A program made the position numbers and the translations under genes. From assembly GCA_024399545.1 (NCBI GenBank), contig JAKSNS010000009.1:1-64000 (forward strand): a stretch of 64,000 nucleotides of DNA, read 5' to 3'. The DNA is from Paludibacteraceae bacterium (GTDB lineage Bacteria; Bacteroidota; Bacteroidia; Bacteroidales; Paludibacteraceae). Positions 18,615-27,480 of this stretch are shown piece by piece. The notes under the pieces were generated by a model. The model was not told the origin of the DNA. It worked only from the letters and a program-made list of their open reading frames with translations, and made no database searches. How positions within the stretch are numbered: the first letter of the stretch is position 1; each line of letters opens with the position of its first letter.

Positions 18615-19274
18615 TCAGAATTGCATATTCTTGAGGTTAGGCGAAACGATGAGAATAGCCTCGGTTGCAGCCTGAACCTGCTCAACGGTGAACTCAGGGT
18701 TGATTTCTGTCAACTCGATACCCTTAGGAGTGACGACCATAACACCCATTTCGGTGATAATCATGTCAACCTCGCCTGCAGCGGTGAGAGGGAGTGAACA
18801 CTGTTTAAGGATTTTAGGAGCGCCTTTAGCAGTATGTTCCATTGCGAGGATTACGCGGTTAGCACCAACCAGAAGATCCATTGCGCCACCCATACCAGGA
18901 GTTTTCTTGCCAGGAATCATCCAGTTTGCCAAATTACCCTTCTCGTCAACCTGCAATGCCCCAAGGAATGTAACGTCAACGTGACCGCCACGTACATAAC
19001 CGAAAGATGTTGCGCTGTCAAACGACGAGGCACCAGGGAGGGCTGTTATGAAACCACCACCGGCATTAGTCAGATATTTATCCTCTTTGCCCTGCTCAGG
19101 AGTTGGTCCCATACCCAGCAAGCCATTCTCTGACTGCAAAGTTACAGTAACCCCCTCAGGAAGGTAGTTAGGAATCATTGTTGGAAGTCCGATGCCAAGA
19201 TTAACGACATCTCCATCATGAAGTTCGAGGGCACAACGACGTGCAATCACCTCGCGAATTTGATTCTTATCCAT
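18615..19274 (-). CDS. atoA: Short-chain CoA-transferase subunit B
   Basis: A 219-residue beta subunit of a family I CoA-transferase (AtoA/CtfB type). The catalytic glutamate lies in QSENGLLGMG. Other family motifs are GLGIPT-like NLGIGLPTMIPNYL and GAMDLLVGANRVI. In lysine fermenters the AtoDA enzyme exchanges CoA between butyryl-CoA and acetoacetate. The alpha subunit gene (atoD), normally adjacent, is absent here: only 26 bp separate this gene from kamE. The partner must be encoded elsewhere. Confidence 0.9.
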   Translation of the reverse strand: MDKNQIREVIARRCALELHDGDVVNLGIGLPTMIPNYLPEGVTVTLQSENGLLGMGPTPEQGKEDKYLTNAGGGFITALPGASSFDSATSFGYVRGGHVDVTFLGALQVDEKGNLANWMIPGKKTPGMGGAMDLLVGANRVILAMEHTAKGAPKILKQCSLPLTAAGEVDMIITEMGVMVVTPKGIELTEINPEFTVEQVQAATEAILIVSPNLKNMQF

Positions 19275-19300
19275 ATCGTTATATATAATGTGTTATTTTA

Positions 19301-20092
19301 TTATTTCTCATGCATACGACGGTTCAGCTCCTCAGCGACATACGATGCGACATCATCGCCGTAAGTGTTCATACCGAAACCTGCGTCATAACCAAGCTCT
19401 TTAGCCAACTCGTGGGTGATGCGTGGACCACCGCAAACCAGAATGACCTTGTCGCGAAGACCCTCAGCCTCAAGCAACTCAACAAGGTTTGTGAGGTTCT
19501 GAATATGAACGTCCTTCTGGGTAACTGTCTGCGAGACAAGCAGTGCGTCAGCCTTCATCTCGATGGCTTTGGCGATGAACTCCTCGTTCAACACCTGCGA
19601 ACCCATGTTCAGAGCCTCAAACATATCGTAACGCTCAATGCCATAGTGTCCTGCATAGCCCTTCATGTTCATGATTGCGTCAATGCCGACAGTGTGTGCG
19701 TCAGTACCCGTACTTGCGCCTATGACGGTAATCTTACGGCCAATGTTCTTGCGTATGAACTCGTCGCACTCCTCCATGCTCATCTTGTTCGACTCAACCT
19801 TTGGTACATGGATTTGCGTGAAATCAACAGTCTGGCTGCATGAGCCGTAGCAGTTGAAGAAGGTGAAACCTTTGGTCAACTCTTTGCTATATACTACCAG
19901 CGGATTGGTGAAGCCCAGTTTCAGCATAAGCTGCTTTGCAGCCTCTATAGCCTCGTCACCGGCAGGAACAGGAAGTGTGAAACTCATCTGCACCTTACCG
20001 TCGTTCATCGTATCTCCGTATGGTTTTATCTTGGTGAGGTCTAAGGTCTTGTCGTAATCCTTTGCCTCCATCGAATATAATCCTTCGCTCAT
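19301..20092 (-). CDS. kamE: Lysine 5,6-aminomutase beta subunit
   Basis: A 263-residue cobalamin-binding subunit of lysine 5,6-aminomutase, which moves the terminal amino group of D-lysine or beta-lysine using adenosylcobalamin and PLP. The B12 motif is TDAHTVGIDAIM with the axial ligand at His133. Lys144 in MNMKGYAG sits at the position of the PLP-binding lysine of the Clostridium enzyme, with the same His-to-Lys spacing of 11. The C-terminal Rossmann part includes GASTGTD and CGGPRITHELAKELG. It follows kamD by 13 bp. Confidence 0.95.
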   Translation of the reverse strand: MSEGLYSMEAKDYDKTLDLTKIKPYGDTMNDGKVQMSFTLPVPAGDEAIEAAKQLMLKLGFTNPLVVYSKELTKGFTFFNCYGSCSQTVDFTQIHVPKVESNKMSMEECDEFIRKNIGRKITVIGASTGTDAHTVGIDAIMNMKGYAGHYGIERYDMFEALNMGSQVLNEEFIAKAIEMKADALLVSQTVTQKDVHIQNLTNLVELLEAEGLRDKVILVCGGPRITHELAKELGYDAGFGMNTYGDDVASYVAEELNRRMHEK

Positions 20093-20105
20093 AATTGTAA
20101 AGTTT

Positions 20106-21659
20106 TTAACGGTTCATCATTCTTGCGATAAACGGATTGCTGTAGTGTTCAGCCTTCTTGGCAACACCAGCCAAGCCCTTACCGCCATTCTTTGGTCTCT
20201 TGACATCGGCGAACATACCCTTCTCCAATGCGTTGAACAAGCCCTCTTTCTGGAGAGTCTCAAGCAATGTGATAGTGTCGCCCAACACCTTGGCGGCACG
20301 GCTCTTCACGATACCACCCTCTTTGAACTCAACCTCCTCGCCGATGTTCTTCATATTATTGAAGATATACTTGGCGTTCTCGATTGAGAGGTAACGGTCG
20401 CTCATGAAAGGAGTGTGGATGGCCTCGGTTGGCATACCGAGCAATTGAATGCCCTGGTGAGTCCAGTTGCCGATGATGTTGAACATTGCGTCCTGGATAT
20501 GTCCACGGAAGATGTTACCTGTCATAAACTTGGTAGGAGGCATATATTTCAGTGTTGCCTTAGGGAAAATCTCACGAGTCATCTGTGCCTGTGCAAGTTC
20601 ATATAGGAAACCGTTCTCAAGCATAGGGTCCATCTCGAAGGCATGACCGAGACCCATCTGCTCCTCTGGCAAACCTGCCATTGCCGCCAGCTGCTCATTT
20701 ATCAGGTCAGAAGCCAACACCGTGTGTGCCTCCTCGTAAGCGTCGGCTGTCGTCAGGTAATTATCCTCGCCTGTGTTGATTATAACACCTGCGAAACCGT
20801 TGATTACACGGCTGAAGAACTGGTCAACCAAAGTACGCTGCATATTGATGTCACGGAACAGAATGCCGTAAAGTGCGTCGTTCAGCATAACGTCAAGTCC
20901 CTCAAGCGCACCCATCGCTGCAATCTCAGGCATACAGAGACCCGAGCAGTAGTTGCAGAGGCGTATGTAATGCCCAACCTCCTCGCCAACCTCGTCCAAG
21001 GCTTTACGCATAATGCGGAAGTTCTCCTGCGTTGCGAAAGTACCGCCAAAGCCCTCGGTAGTAGCACCGTATGGCACATAGTCCAACAGTGACTGACCTG
21101 TTGTACGGATAACGGCTATAACGTCAGCACCCTGACGTGCGGCAGCCTGTGCCTGAACGACATCCTCGTAGATGTTGCCAGTTGCCACTATGACATAAAG
21201 GTAAGGTTTGGGACCCTCGCCTATTGTCTTGAGGTAATTTTCACGACGTGCGCGACGAGCCTTGATACGCTCAATAGTAGCGTCCATTATAGGGTTCAGG
21301 ACGGCATCGCGCTCAGCTTGCGAATGAACCTTGCATTTGGTGATATCCATTTTGCCGTCAGCCACCTGCTCAGCTATTTCCTGAGGTTTCAAACCTGACT
21401 CAGCCATGGCGTTGCCCATAAAGAAAACAACACCTTCGCCCAGAAGTCCATTCTCCTTAATCTGGTCAACCAAAACATTTGGCAATGGCACACCGTTAGC
21501 GTCCACGCCGTCAACTCCGAGCAGACGGCATATTGTACGCTCGACTGCCACAGTGGTATATTGCTCCACAAACACCTGGACATCGTCTGCGATGCCTTTG
21601 GCAACTTGCTTTGCATAAGCCACTTTCTTAAAATCCAATCCGACTTTTGACTGTTGCAT
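20106..21659 (-). CDS. kamD: Lysine 5,6-aminomutase alpha subunit
   Basis: A 517-residue alpha subunit holding the TIM-barrel active site where PLP and adenosylcobalamin meet. It is recognised by overall sequence (for example AKQVAKGIADDVQVFVEQYT near the start and TNGEDNYLTTADAYEE-like INTGEDNYLTTADAYEEAHT) and by adjacency to kamE. It is first of the operon, 35 bp from a clear promoter. The other lysine-pathway genes (kamA, kdd, kce, kal) are not in the window. The reactivase genes kamB and kamC lie 18 kb away, beyond an accessory island. Confidence 0.93.
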   Translation of the reverse strand: MQQSKVGLDFKKVAYAKQVAKGIADDVQVFVEQYTTVAVERTICRLLGVDGVDANGVPLPNVLVDQIKENGLLGEGVVFFMGNAMAESGLKPQEIAEQVADGKMDITKCKVHSQAERDAVLNPIMDATIERIKARRARRENYLKTIGEGPKPYLYVIVATGNIYEDVVQAQAAARQGADVIAVIRTTGQSLLDYVPYGATTEGFGGTFATQENFRIMRKALDEVGEEVGHYIRLCNYCSGLCMPEIAAMGALEGLDVMLNDALYGILFRDINMQRTLVDQFFSRVINGFAGVIINTGEDNYLTTADAYEEAHTVLASDLINEQLAAMAGLPEEQMGLGHAFEMDPMLENGFLYELAQAQMTREIFPKATLKYMPPTKFMTGNIFRGHIQDAMFNIIGNWTHQGIQLLGMPTEAIHTPFMSDRYLSIENAKYIFNNMKNIGEEVEFKEGGIVKSRAAKVLGDTITLLETLQKEGLFNALEKGMFADVKRPKNGGKGLAGVAKKAEHYSNPFIARMMNR

Positions 21660-21693
21660 ATTTTATCTTTGATTTTATATAATATTCAAGTCT

Positions 21694-21725
21694 GCAAAGT
21701 TACGAAATTTATTTGAAACCGCAAA
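21694..21725 (-). promoter_or_regulatory. Promoter of the kam-but operon
   Basis: On the minus strand TTTG (21722-21725) and TAACTTTGC (21694-21702) are separated by 19 bp. The -7 box lies 34 bp before the kamD ATG. Confidence 0.82.
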
Positions 21726-21770
21726 GAGTTTTTATGACATTTTTTCGCACATCGACTTTTCGTCTTTATA

Positions 21771-22035
21771 TTTTGCCAAACCTATGCTTTTTTACCTCGA
21801 TTTGGCAATTTATAATGGTTATATTTTGCCAAACCTATGCTTTTTTACCACGATTTGGCAAATTATAATGGTTATATTTTGCCAAACCTATGCTTTTTTA
21901 CCTCGATTTGGCAATTTATAATGGTTATATTTTGCCAAACCTATACTTTTTTACCACGATTTGGCAATTTATAATGGTTATATTCTGCCAAACCTATACT
22001 TTTTTACCACGATTTGGCAATTTATAATGGATTTT
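21771..22035. repeat. Five 53-bp tandem repeats upstream of an ATPase gene
   Basis: Five head-to-tail 53-bp units start at 21771, 21824, 21877, 21930 and 21983, nearly identical apart from a few positions (for example TATGC or TATAC, CTCGA or CACGA). Each unit contains the inverted pair TTGCCAAA and TTTGGCAA about 19 bp apart, then TATAATGG. The array ends 2 bp before the -33 box of the ATPase promoter and lies just beyond the divergent kam promoter. Confidence 0.95.
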
Positions 22036-22037
22036 CC

Positions 22038-22069
22038 TTGGTCATTCCAAGAAAAAGTCGTACCTTTGC
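22038..22069 (+). promoter_or_regulatory. Promoter of the DUF234-type ATPase gene
   Basis: TTG at 22038-22040 and TACCTTTGC at 22061-22069, 20 bp apart, directly after the tandem repeats. Its position rules out the longer reading-frame start at 22014. Confidence 0.82.
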
Positions 22070-22094
22070 AGGCGAAAAGGAGACAGACACGATT

Positions 22095-23534
22095 ATGCAG
22101 AAAATCATTGGCAGATATTCGGTAATTGCCGAATTTGAAAGACTTTACAGTTCGGGCAAGCCTGAATTTGTGGCAGTATATGGTCGTCGCCGTGTAGGCA
22201 AAACATACCTCATACGCGAACTTTTTGCAGGCAGAATGGCATTTCACCACACGGGGCTCTCGAATCTTGACAAGGAATACAAGCTTGTTCTCGCCAGTCA
22301 GTTGATGAATTTCGACTCATCGCTGCGCAGGTACGGCTATCAGCCGAAAGGTGTCTCCAGTTGGATGCAGGCTTTCGACTGCCTCATTGATTTGCTGAAA
22401 GAGAAGATTGACACTGACCCTGGCAAACGCCTCGTCGTTTTCATCGACGAACTCCCATGGATGGACACTCCACGGTCGCAGTTCGTATCTGCCCTCGAAC
22501 ACTTCTGGAACGGTTGGGGGGCAGGTCAGCCGCAACTGATGCTGATAGTCTGCGGCAGTGCGACATCTTGGATAGCCGACAACCTGATACACAACCACGG
22601 AGGACTGCACGGCCGTCTGACCGCACAAATCAAACTGCACCCTTTCACCCTCGCCGAATGCGAGGAATATTACAAGGAAAACGGCATAACGCTCGACCGC
22701 TATTCGCAACTGAAGCTCTATATGACAATAGGAGGAATACCTTATTATATGTCGTTCGTACGCAAGGGCAAGAGTCTTGAGCAGAACACGGAAATGCTCT
22801 TCTCGTCACACGATGCTAAACTGCAGGACGAACTTTCGCAACTCTTCCGCTCGCTCTTCACCAACCACGAGGACTGCCTTGCCATAGCCCGGCTGCTCGC
22901 CACACGCCGCACAGGCTTCACACGCAAGGAGATTGCCACCGAGGCAGGTGTGACCTACGGCGGAGGACTGACCAAAACGCTCAAAATACTTGAGGAGAGC
23001 GACTTCATACAGTCATACACATACTATGGCACACCACAGAAAGAGACGCGCTACCGTCTTGTCGATTTCTTCACCATCTACTGGATAAGCGTCATCGAAA
23101 ACGGCAAGAGCCACAAATCGCTCGCCTCATGGTTCGGTTTTGCCTTCGAAACCCTCTGCTGGTACCACATCATCGAAATCAAGAACGCCCTTGGCATAAA
23201 GTCCGTCGCCACCGAGCAATTCACATGGCGTGCCGAGGCTAACGACGAACACCCCGGTGCGCAGATAGACCTCATCATACGCCGTGCCGACCGCACGCTG
23301 AACATCTGCGAGATAAAATTCTATGATTCAGAGTACATCATAGACAAAGACGACGACCTTCGGTTTCGCAACCGCATAGGGCTGTACCACAAACTCACGA
23401 AATGCCGTGAGACCATACTCCCCACCATCATCACGACGTACGGCCTCACGCCCAATCAATACAGCAACTACATCCAGAACACCATCACCATGGACGACCT
23501 CTTTGTCCGCCTACTGGACCGCCCTAACGCATGA
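22095..23534 (+). CDS. AAA-type ATPase with C-terminal PD-(D/E)XK nuclease (DUF234 type)
   Basis: 479 residues. The N-terminal P-loop ATPase has Walker A GRRRVGKTYL and Walker B LVVFIDELPWM. A winged-helix-like middle (TRKEIATEAGVTYGGGLTKT) follows. The C-terminus has a nuclease-like core, DLIIRRADRTLNICEIKF, the D...ExK pattern of PD-(D/E)XK enzymes. Proteins of this archaeal-type ATPase/DUF234 class are common in Bacteroidota, with no settled function; DNA-related or defence roles are guesses. I use ATG 22095, after an AAGGAG at 22077-22082 and downstream of the promoter. A second, distant relative at 47024 also follows tandem repeats. Confidence 0.85.
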   Translation: MQKIIGRYSVIAEFERLYSSGKPEFVAVYGRRRVGKTYLIRELFAGRMAFHHTGLSNLDKEYKLVLASQLMNFDSSLRRYGYQPKGVSSWMQAFDCLIDLLKEKIDTDPGKRLVVFIDELPWMDTPRSQFVSALEHFWNGWGAGQPQLMLIVCGSATSWIADNLIHNHGGLHGRLTAQIKLHPFTLAECEEYYKENGITLDRYSQLKLYMTIGGIPYYMSFVRKGKSLEQNTEMLFSSHDAKLQDELSQLFRSLFTNHEDCLAIARLLATRRTGFTRKEIATEAGVTYGGGLTKTLKILEESDFIQSYTYYGTPQKETRYRLVDFFTIYWISVIENGKSHKSLASWFGFAFETLCWYHIIEIKNALGIKSVATEQFTWRAEANDEHPGAQIDLIIRRADRTLNICEIKFYDSEYIIDKDDDLRFRNRIGLYHKLTKCRETILPTIITTYGLTPNQYSNYIQNTITMDDLFVRLLDRPNA

Positions 23535-23565
23535 AAGGGCATCTCCCCAATTTGTTTTGGGTTAA

Positions 23566-23950
23566 GTGATGATGAAATAATAACTTGGAACGATTTTGCT
23601 CAGATTGTTAGTTTATTTTGAAGTTGTAAAGAAGGCGTAGCAAGGCATTTATAGCTTTGCTTTTTAGCAAAGCGACCGCAGCGAGGGGAGCAATCTATGA
23701 TTGCGACGGAGGACTTTAGCGGGCTAAATGACTGATGAACAACATCAAAACTGCTGCAAGCCGAACGCAAAGAGCTTGCTCAAAAGTTGTGCGAACTGAG
23801 AGCAATCAAGCTTGCTTGAATTGCCGAAGTGAAGTCAACTTTATTTAATTGCTGAGGCGCAGCGCAGTTTATCTAAAATAGACAACAAGATGAGTAAAAG
23901 CGGAACAAGTAAAATCTCATATTTGTACCAAGTATTTATTTTATCATCAC
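23566..23950. mobile_element. Family-A miniature inverted-repeat element, enlarged copy
   Basis: Terminal inverted repeats GTGATGATGAAATAATAACT and its near-complement (one mismatch) bound the element, flanked by TAA on both sides, a 3-bp target duplication. Standard copies are 180 bp; this one is 385 bp, with extra sequence inserted on both sides of the central TTTAGCGGGCTAAA palindrome. The extra part includes GCTGAGGCGCAGC, a word also found at about 35053. No coding sequence for a transposase is present. Confidence 0.85.
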
Positions 23951-23961
23951 TAAGCAAGGAT

Positions 23962-24004
23962 AGCCCCCAGGTTTTTTACTGAAATTATTGAAATTATTGA
24001 AATC
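23962..24004. repeat. Solo end of family-B element
   Basis: GCCCCCAGGTTTTTTACTG, then two GAAATTATT steps and GAAATC, matching the left inverted end of family B. It lies 12 bp past the family-A copy, so two element families are stacked here. Confidence 0.75.
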
Positions 24005-24041
24005 AATCCGAGGAACGTCACGATGATTGTCATTGAAACTA

Positions 24042-24070
24042 TATACGGCAGGGCGTAAACCCTGCCATAT
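24042..24070. other. Hairpin downstream of the primase operon
   Basis: GGCAGGG (24047-24053) pairs with CCCTGCC (24060-24066) around CGTAAA. It sits at the 3' end of the minus-strand operon but has no T run. The core AGGGyGTAAACCCT recurs at 28878-28890, so it may be a dispersed hairpin rather than a plain terminator. Confidence 0.5.
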
Positions 24071-24076
24071 ACTGAA

Positions 24077-24439
24077 TCACTGACCCTGTCCGCTGTCACT
24101 CTCCTCCGTTTCTACGGCAACTTGGTATATCGAGGCAAAGACGTAGCCACGGAGGGTGACATAATGTTTGCCGTTGACCATACCGCCGTCAGCCTCGTAC
24201 GACGACTTCCATTTGCCGTAGCAGGTTTTCAACTGGACGTTTGTAATGCAATTCGTTTTGCGGAAGTGGCAACAGTTCATTATCTGTTTTGAGGTGCGGT
24301 CGCCCCTATGGACGTGCATTTTGTAACGTTGCCACTTGCCCGATTTGCCTTGGCGGATGACGATCATGTCTCCGTCCGGCTGACGTGTGAGTACGCCTGT
24401 GAAGTTTTCGAGATACTTCTCTGACTTTGTTTTCTTCAT
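24077..24439 (-). CDS. Uncharacterised basic protein
   Basis: 120 residues from ATG 24439, starting MKKTKSEKYLENFTGVLTRQ. It is rich in Lys/Arg with several cysteines and beta-type patches (GDMIVIRQGKSGKWQRYKMH, KHYVTLRGYVFASIYQVAVE). No family is recognised. The frame is open further upstream, into the preceding gene, but the ATG 1 bp after that gene's stop is the natural start. It is the last gene of the five-gene sigma/primase operon. Confidence 0.65.
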   Translation of the reverse strand: MKKTKSEKYLENFTGVLTRQPDGDMIVIRQGKSGKWQRYKMHVHRGDRTSKQIMNCCHFRKTNCITNVQLKTCYGKWKSSYEADGGMVNGKHYVTLRGYVFASIYQVAVETEESDSGQGQ

Positions 24440-24440
24440 A

Positions 24441-26696
24441 TCATTGTTTTTTCTTATACATTTCTTTTTCCGCATCATACTCGATGTGTCCACGGAACAT
24501 CCATACATTCAGCATCCGTTTCGTGCCTTCCGCATCTTTGTTTGCGCGTTTGCGCATCTCCTGCGCATCTGCCAGCGTGAAAATCTCCGGAAGACTCTCC
24601 AGCATATTCACCTGACCGCGGTTTTTTTTCGGTTTGAGGGCGGCGGCACGGGCCTCGCGTATCTCGTCGCCGAAGAAATGGTTCTTGCACCACAGGTCGT
24701 AATACAGCGACCATTCGCAGAAATCCTCGATGTTCTTCTCCCACGTCATATCGTTGGCAATGTATAGCACCATCGCTTTCATATACGCTATGGTGACGGC
24801 ACGGAACGTGAACTCCTCGTAGATGACATCCTCGGTCTGCACGGCAATCTCCGAACAACGTTTCTGCAACCGTTCCGCCATGGCAAGTGCCTGTGGGCAT
24901 TTGACTTCGCCTTTGCATAGATTGAGGTTCGTGATGAACGGCTTTAGTGTCGCCGCGTAATTGTCTTCATATTTATGATATACGAACGGCTTCGTCGGGT
25001 CGTTGACGATGGTGCAGAAATTGACCCGCGACAAGGTGCCGTCCAGCAAACGCCTTCTGAAGAACTCCACACCCTTCTCGACTGTTGACGATGCGTTCCA
25101 GTTCCAACGCATCTTTAGCAATGCCGTGATTGACTGCAACCCCACACGCTCCTGCCCATACGTGCCGTTGTCAAAGCAGAGGCAGATAATCTTGCCGACA
25201 TCTTTCATACCGTTGGTCTGCAACTGTTTGAGCATATCCAACTCCTCAAGGTTCGTATATATGTACTTGTTGCCGGCATCCTGCATTCGCTGCACGAAGG
25301 CTGCGTTGGTCATGTCGGTCACCAACATCTGCACACACAGGTCGTCGGGGCGTTTAGGCTTCTCTTTGTTCGACCCTTTAGTCGAAACAGCATCCTTCCA
25401 CTCCTGTTCCCGGCGGCGGTTTATGTCGTCCTGCTCCTTGATGTCAGCCATGATATACTCGATGGGTTTGTTGACCGAGGCTTTGCCTGACGATTGGCGG
25501 GCCAGGTTCACGCACATGAAGTTAGGCTCTTTCTTCGTGCCGTCTATCAGGCTGAACGTCACGTCCGAAAGGTGCGTTGCAAGGGCGGGAAACACTCCTG
25601 TTGCCACCGATTCACGGCAGACCTCGGGGACGTTTTTCACCAGATGGCGTATTAGCATAGGCAGTCTCTCAGGCATCTTCGGCGGCACGCTGTCGTCAAA
25701 CGCACGCACAATCTCAGTCTCACCTGCTTCCACCTTCTTCCTGGCAAGTTCGATGGCATTCACCAACACAGGCGGAATGGACTGGTTTTGCGCACGTTGG
25801 CAGGCACTTCTGATTGTCGCCATCCATTTCGTCTCCGACTCACCGTAAGTTGGGAGAATCTGCGAAATCCAAACAGGGTCGTCGTTGCAGATATAACGCA
25901 GCATACATGCCATCGAGAATATCTGCGTGTTGCGGTTCCCATGGGCAGGCTTGCCTCCGTATGCCAGTTCCAGACACTCCACGATTTTGTCGTATGGGAC
26001 ACCTTTGTACTCCTTTTCGTATGACGTTGGCTCTGACTTTGGCGCAGGCTCTGGCGTTAACTCTGGCGTTAACTTTGGCACTGGTTCCGGCACAGGCGTT
26101 GGTTCTGGCTTTGGTGTTGGCATTGACTTTTCGCCGAACAATGCGTCATAGTCTATGTGGAGCCAGTACGGGCGTGGGACAACGAAACTGAGTCGTGCCA
26201 GGTCTTTTGCGCATGTATCCACGTTGCCGAGGTTGAGTCGCCTGGCGATGAGTGTCTGGGCATCGGCTATCGGGATGCCTTCCGGCCGCACGAACACAAG
26301 TCTCAGTCCTGCCGTCGATGGGGTGACATGGGCAGCCACAAGCCCCATTTTCAACGCCTCGTCCTTTATACTCCCGAAGAGTCCGTCCGGGTTGTCGATA
26401 TGGTCAATGTCCATCATTACCAACCCCGACTCTATGGCTGAGAACGAGTTGCGTTTGCCGTCACGGAAAGTGGCATGCCAGCAGAATGCGGGCAGCGAGC
26501 GTTTCATCTCCCCCACTTTTTTCAGCATTCCGTCACGTATCATCTGGTCGGGGCAACCCGCTGCCAACGACCCCTGCTCCGCTATCCGCCTGCAAAGTTC
26601 GGCAACGGCTCGGCGGTCAATGACTTCGTCAAACGATTCCTTGGTGGCGGCACGCGCCCTTCCGCCCACCTTATCTACTATCGAAAATTGAAACAT
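24441..26696 (-). CDS. Primase-helicase-like protein (BT4734/VirE-N and DUF3987 type)
   Basis: 751 residues. The N-terminal 200 residues resemble the BT4734-like/VirE-N domain: GLVMMDIDHI supplies an Asp96-x-Asp98 pair and STAGLRLVF a second conserved patch, as in archaeo-eukaryotic primases. A Pro/Glu/Thr-rich linker (about 200-235, alternating PEP and TPE units) follows, then a PriCT-like helical segment. The DUF3987-like ATPase part has a P-loop-like ARQSSGKASVN (near 400) and a VTDMTNAAFVQRM stretch. Such proteins are typical of Bacteroidota mobile elements and are presumed to start replication. That role is inference. Confidence 0.72.
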   Translation of the reverse strand: MFQFSIVDKVGGRARAATKESFDEVIDRRAVAELCRRIAEQGSLAAGCPDQMIRDGMLKKVGEMKRSLPAFCWHATFRDGKRNSFSAIESGLVMMDIDHIDNPDGLFGSIKDEALKMGLVAAHVTPSTAGLRLVFVRPEGIPIADAQTLIARRLNLGNVDTCAKDLARLSFVVPRPYWLHIDYDALFGEKSMPTPKPEPTPVPEPVPKLTPELTPEPAPKSEPTSYEKEYKGVPYDKIVECLELAYGGKPAHGNRNTQIFSMACMLRYICNDDPVWISQILPTYGESETKWMATIRSACQRAQNQSIPPVLVNAIELARKKVEAGETEIVRAFDDSVPPKMPERLPMLIRHLVKNVPEVCRESVATGVFPALATHLSDVTFSLIDGTKKEPNFMCVNLARQSSGKASVNKPIEYIMADIKEQDDINRRREQEWKDAVSTKGSNKEKPKRPDDLCVQMLVTDMTNAAFVQRMQDAGNKYIYTNLEELDMLKQLQTNGMKDVGKIICLCFDNGTYGQERVGLQSITALLKMRWNWNASSTVEKGVEFFRRRLLDGTLSRVNFCTIVNDPTKPFVYHKYEDNYAATLKPFITNLNLCKGEVKCPQALAMAERLQKRCSEIAVQTEDVIYEEFTFRAVTIAYMKAMVLYIANDMTWEKNIEDFCEWSLYYDLWCKNHFFGDEIREARAAALKPKKNRGQVNMLESLPEIFTLADAQEMRKRANKDAEGTKRMLNVWMFRGHIEYDAEKEMYKKKQ

Positions 26697-26708
26697 ACTG
26701 TTCGGTCT

Positions 26709-27083
26709 TTAGAAAATTTCCTTGATTGTCTCACGATCCCTCTTGATTTGCGCCATAACCTTTTTCCACTCGTCCGAATGGCGTTGTTTCGTCTCGTCTG
26801 ATGACTCGATGATAGGGAACTTCATGGTCACGATATAGTTACGGGAGGTGCGTTTGAGCGTCATTCCGCCTTCGCGCAGAAGCAGATCCATTGCCGGTGG
26901 AATGAATGCCGGAGAGGCGCTCGGCACGAAATCCACACAGGCGTTTTTCTTGAAATTGATTGAGCCACGGCAAGCCTTGAGGTCAAATTCCAGTACGGGT
27001 TCGTCTGCCGGAAGTCCTGAGTTGAACGAGAATGTGCCGTTTTCCGAGATTAGGGCTATGCCCTCGATTTTCTGTTGTTTCAT
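26709..27083 (-). CDS. Uncharacterised protein of the sigma/primase operon
   Basis: 124 residues, starting MKQQKIEGIALISENGTFSF. The N-terminal two-thirds looks beta-rich; the C-terminus is a charged helix (SDETKQRHSDEWKKVMAQIK). There is no signal peptide, membrane helix or metal motif. I recognise no family. It starts 28 bp downstream of the second sigma-like gene and ends 12 bp before the primase-like gene, so it probably serves the same process. Confidence 0.65.
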   Translation of the reverse strand: MKQQKIEGIALISENGTFSFNSGLPADEPVLEFDLKACRGSINFKKNACVDFVPSASPAFIPPAMDLLLREGGMTLKRTSRNYIVTMKFPIIESSDETKQRHSDEWKKVMAQIKRDRETIKEIF

Positions 27084-27111
27084 AATCTATAAGTTTTTGT
27101 TATACAATATA

Positions 27112-27477
27112 TTAGTCAAAATAGTAAAAGCCTTGTTGACGCAGCATGTGATTGAACTCGTCCCGCAACACCTCTCTGCCCGAATTGTAATACTCCTCAT
27201 TGGCCGACACGCCCACGCCGTTGACGCTGAACAGAACGTTCCCCTCACTGTTGGTGTACCGGTCCAGTGCGGTTTTTATGATTCCACGGGCGTAATTCTC
27301 GAATTTGCCGTGACGTGACGCCACATAGTTTGTCACTGCCTTCGCCATGGCTTTCCGTGCCTCGGCATAGAAGCAGTCGTAATCCACATCACTGCTCATC
27401 AGCCTGCACGCCATCTCGTCAACCAGATATCCATAATCCGCCAGGAGTCTCTGTTGTTCCGCATTTAACTTATCCAT
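27112..27477 (-). CDS. Sigma-factor region-2-like small protein
   Basis: 121 residues. The segment DCFYAEARKAMAKAVTNYVA followed by HGKFENYARGIIKTALDRY has the pattern of sigma-70 region 2 (an acidic-aromatic start, then the FxxYAxxxI promoter-melting helix). No region 4 is present; the rest (LFSVNGVGVSANEEYYNSGR) is unlike sigma factors. It starts only 3 bp after the stop of a fuller sigma-like gene. It might be a partner or antagonist of that protein. Assignment is by eye, moderate at best. Confidence 0.5.
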   Translation of the reverse strand: MDKLNAEQQRLLADYGYLVDEMACRLMSSDVDYDCFYAEARKAMAKAVTNYVASRHGKFENYARGIIKTALDRYTNSEGNVLFSVNGVGVSANEEYYNSGREVLRDEFNHMLRQQGFYYFD

Positions 27478-27480
27478 AGT

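Noticed and set aside
14546..21092. Plus-strand genes across the kam-but operon
   Set aside because: Many long plus-strand frames here are mirror images of strongly conserved minus-strand enzymes.
21660..21770. Cobalamin riboswitch ahead of kamD
   Set aside because: The leader is only about 35 bases after the -7 box, too short, and no B12-box motif is seen.
21771..22035. CRISPR array
   Set aside because: The units are contiguous 53-bp direct repeats with no unique spacers, and no cas genes are present.
22014..22094. Upstream start for the DUF234-type ATPase
   Set aside because: The frame is open from 22014, but that start lies inside the last tandem repeat and upstream of the promoter.
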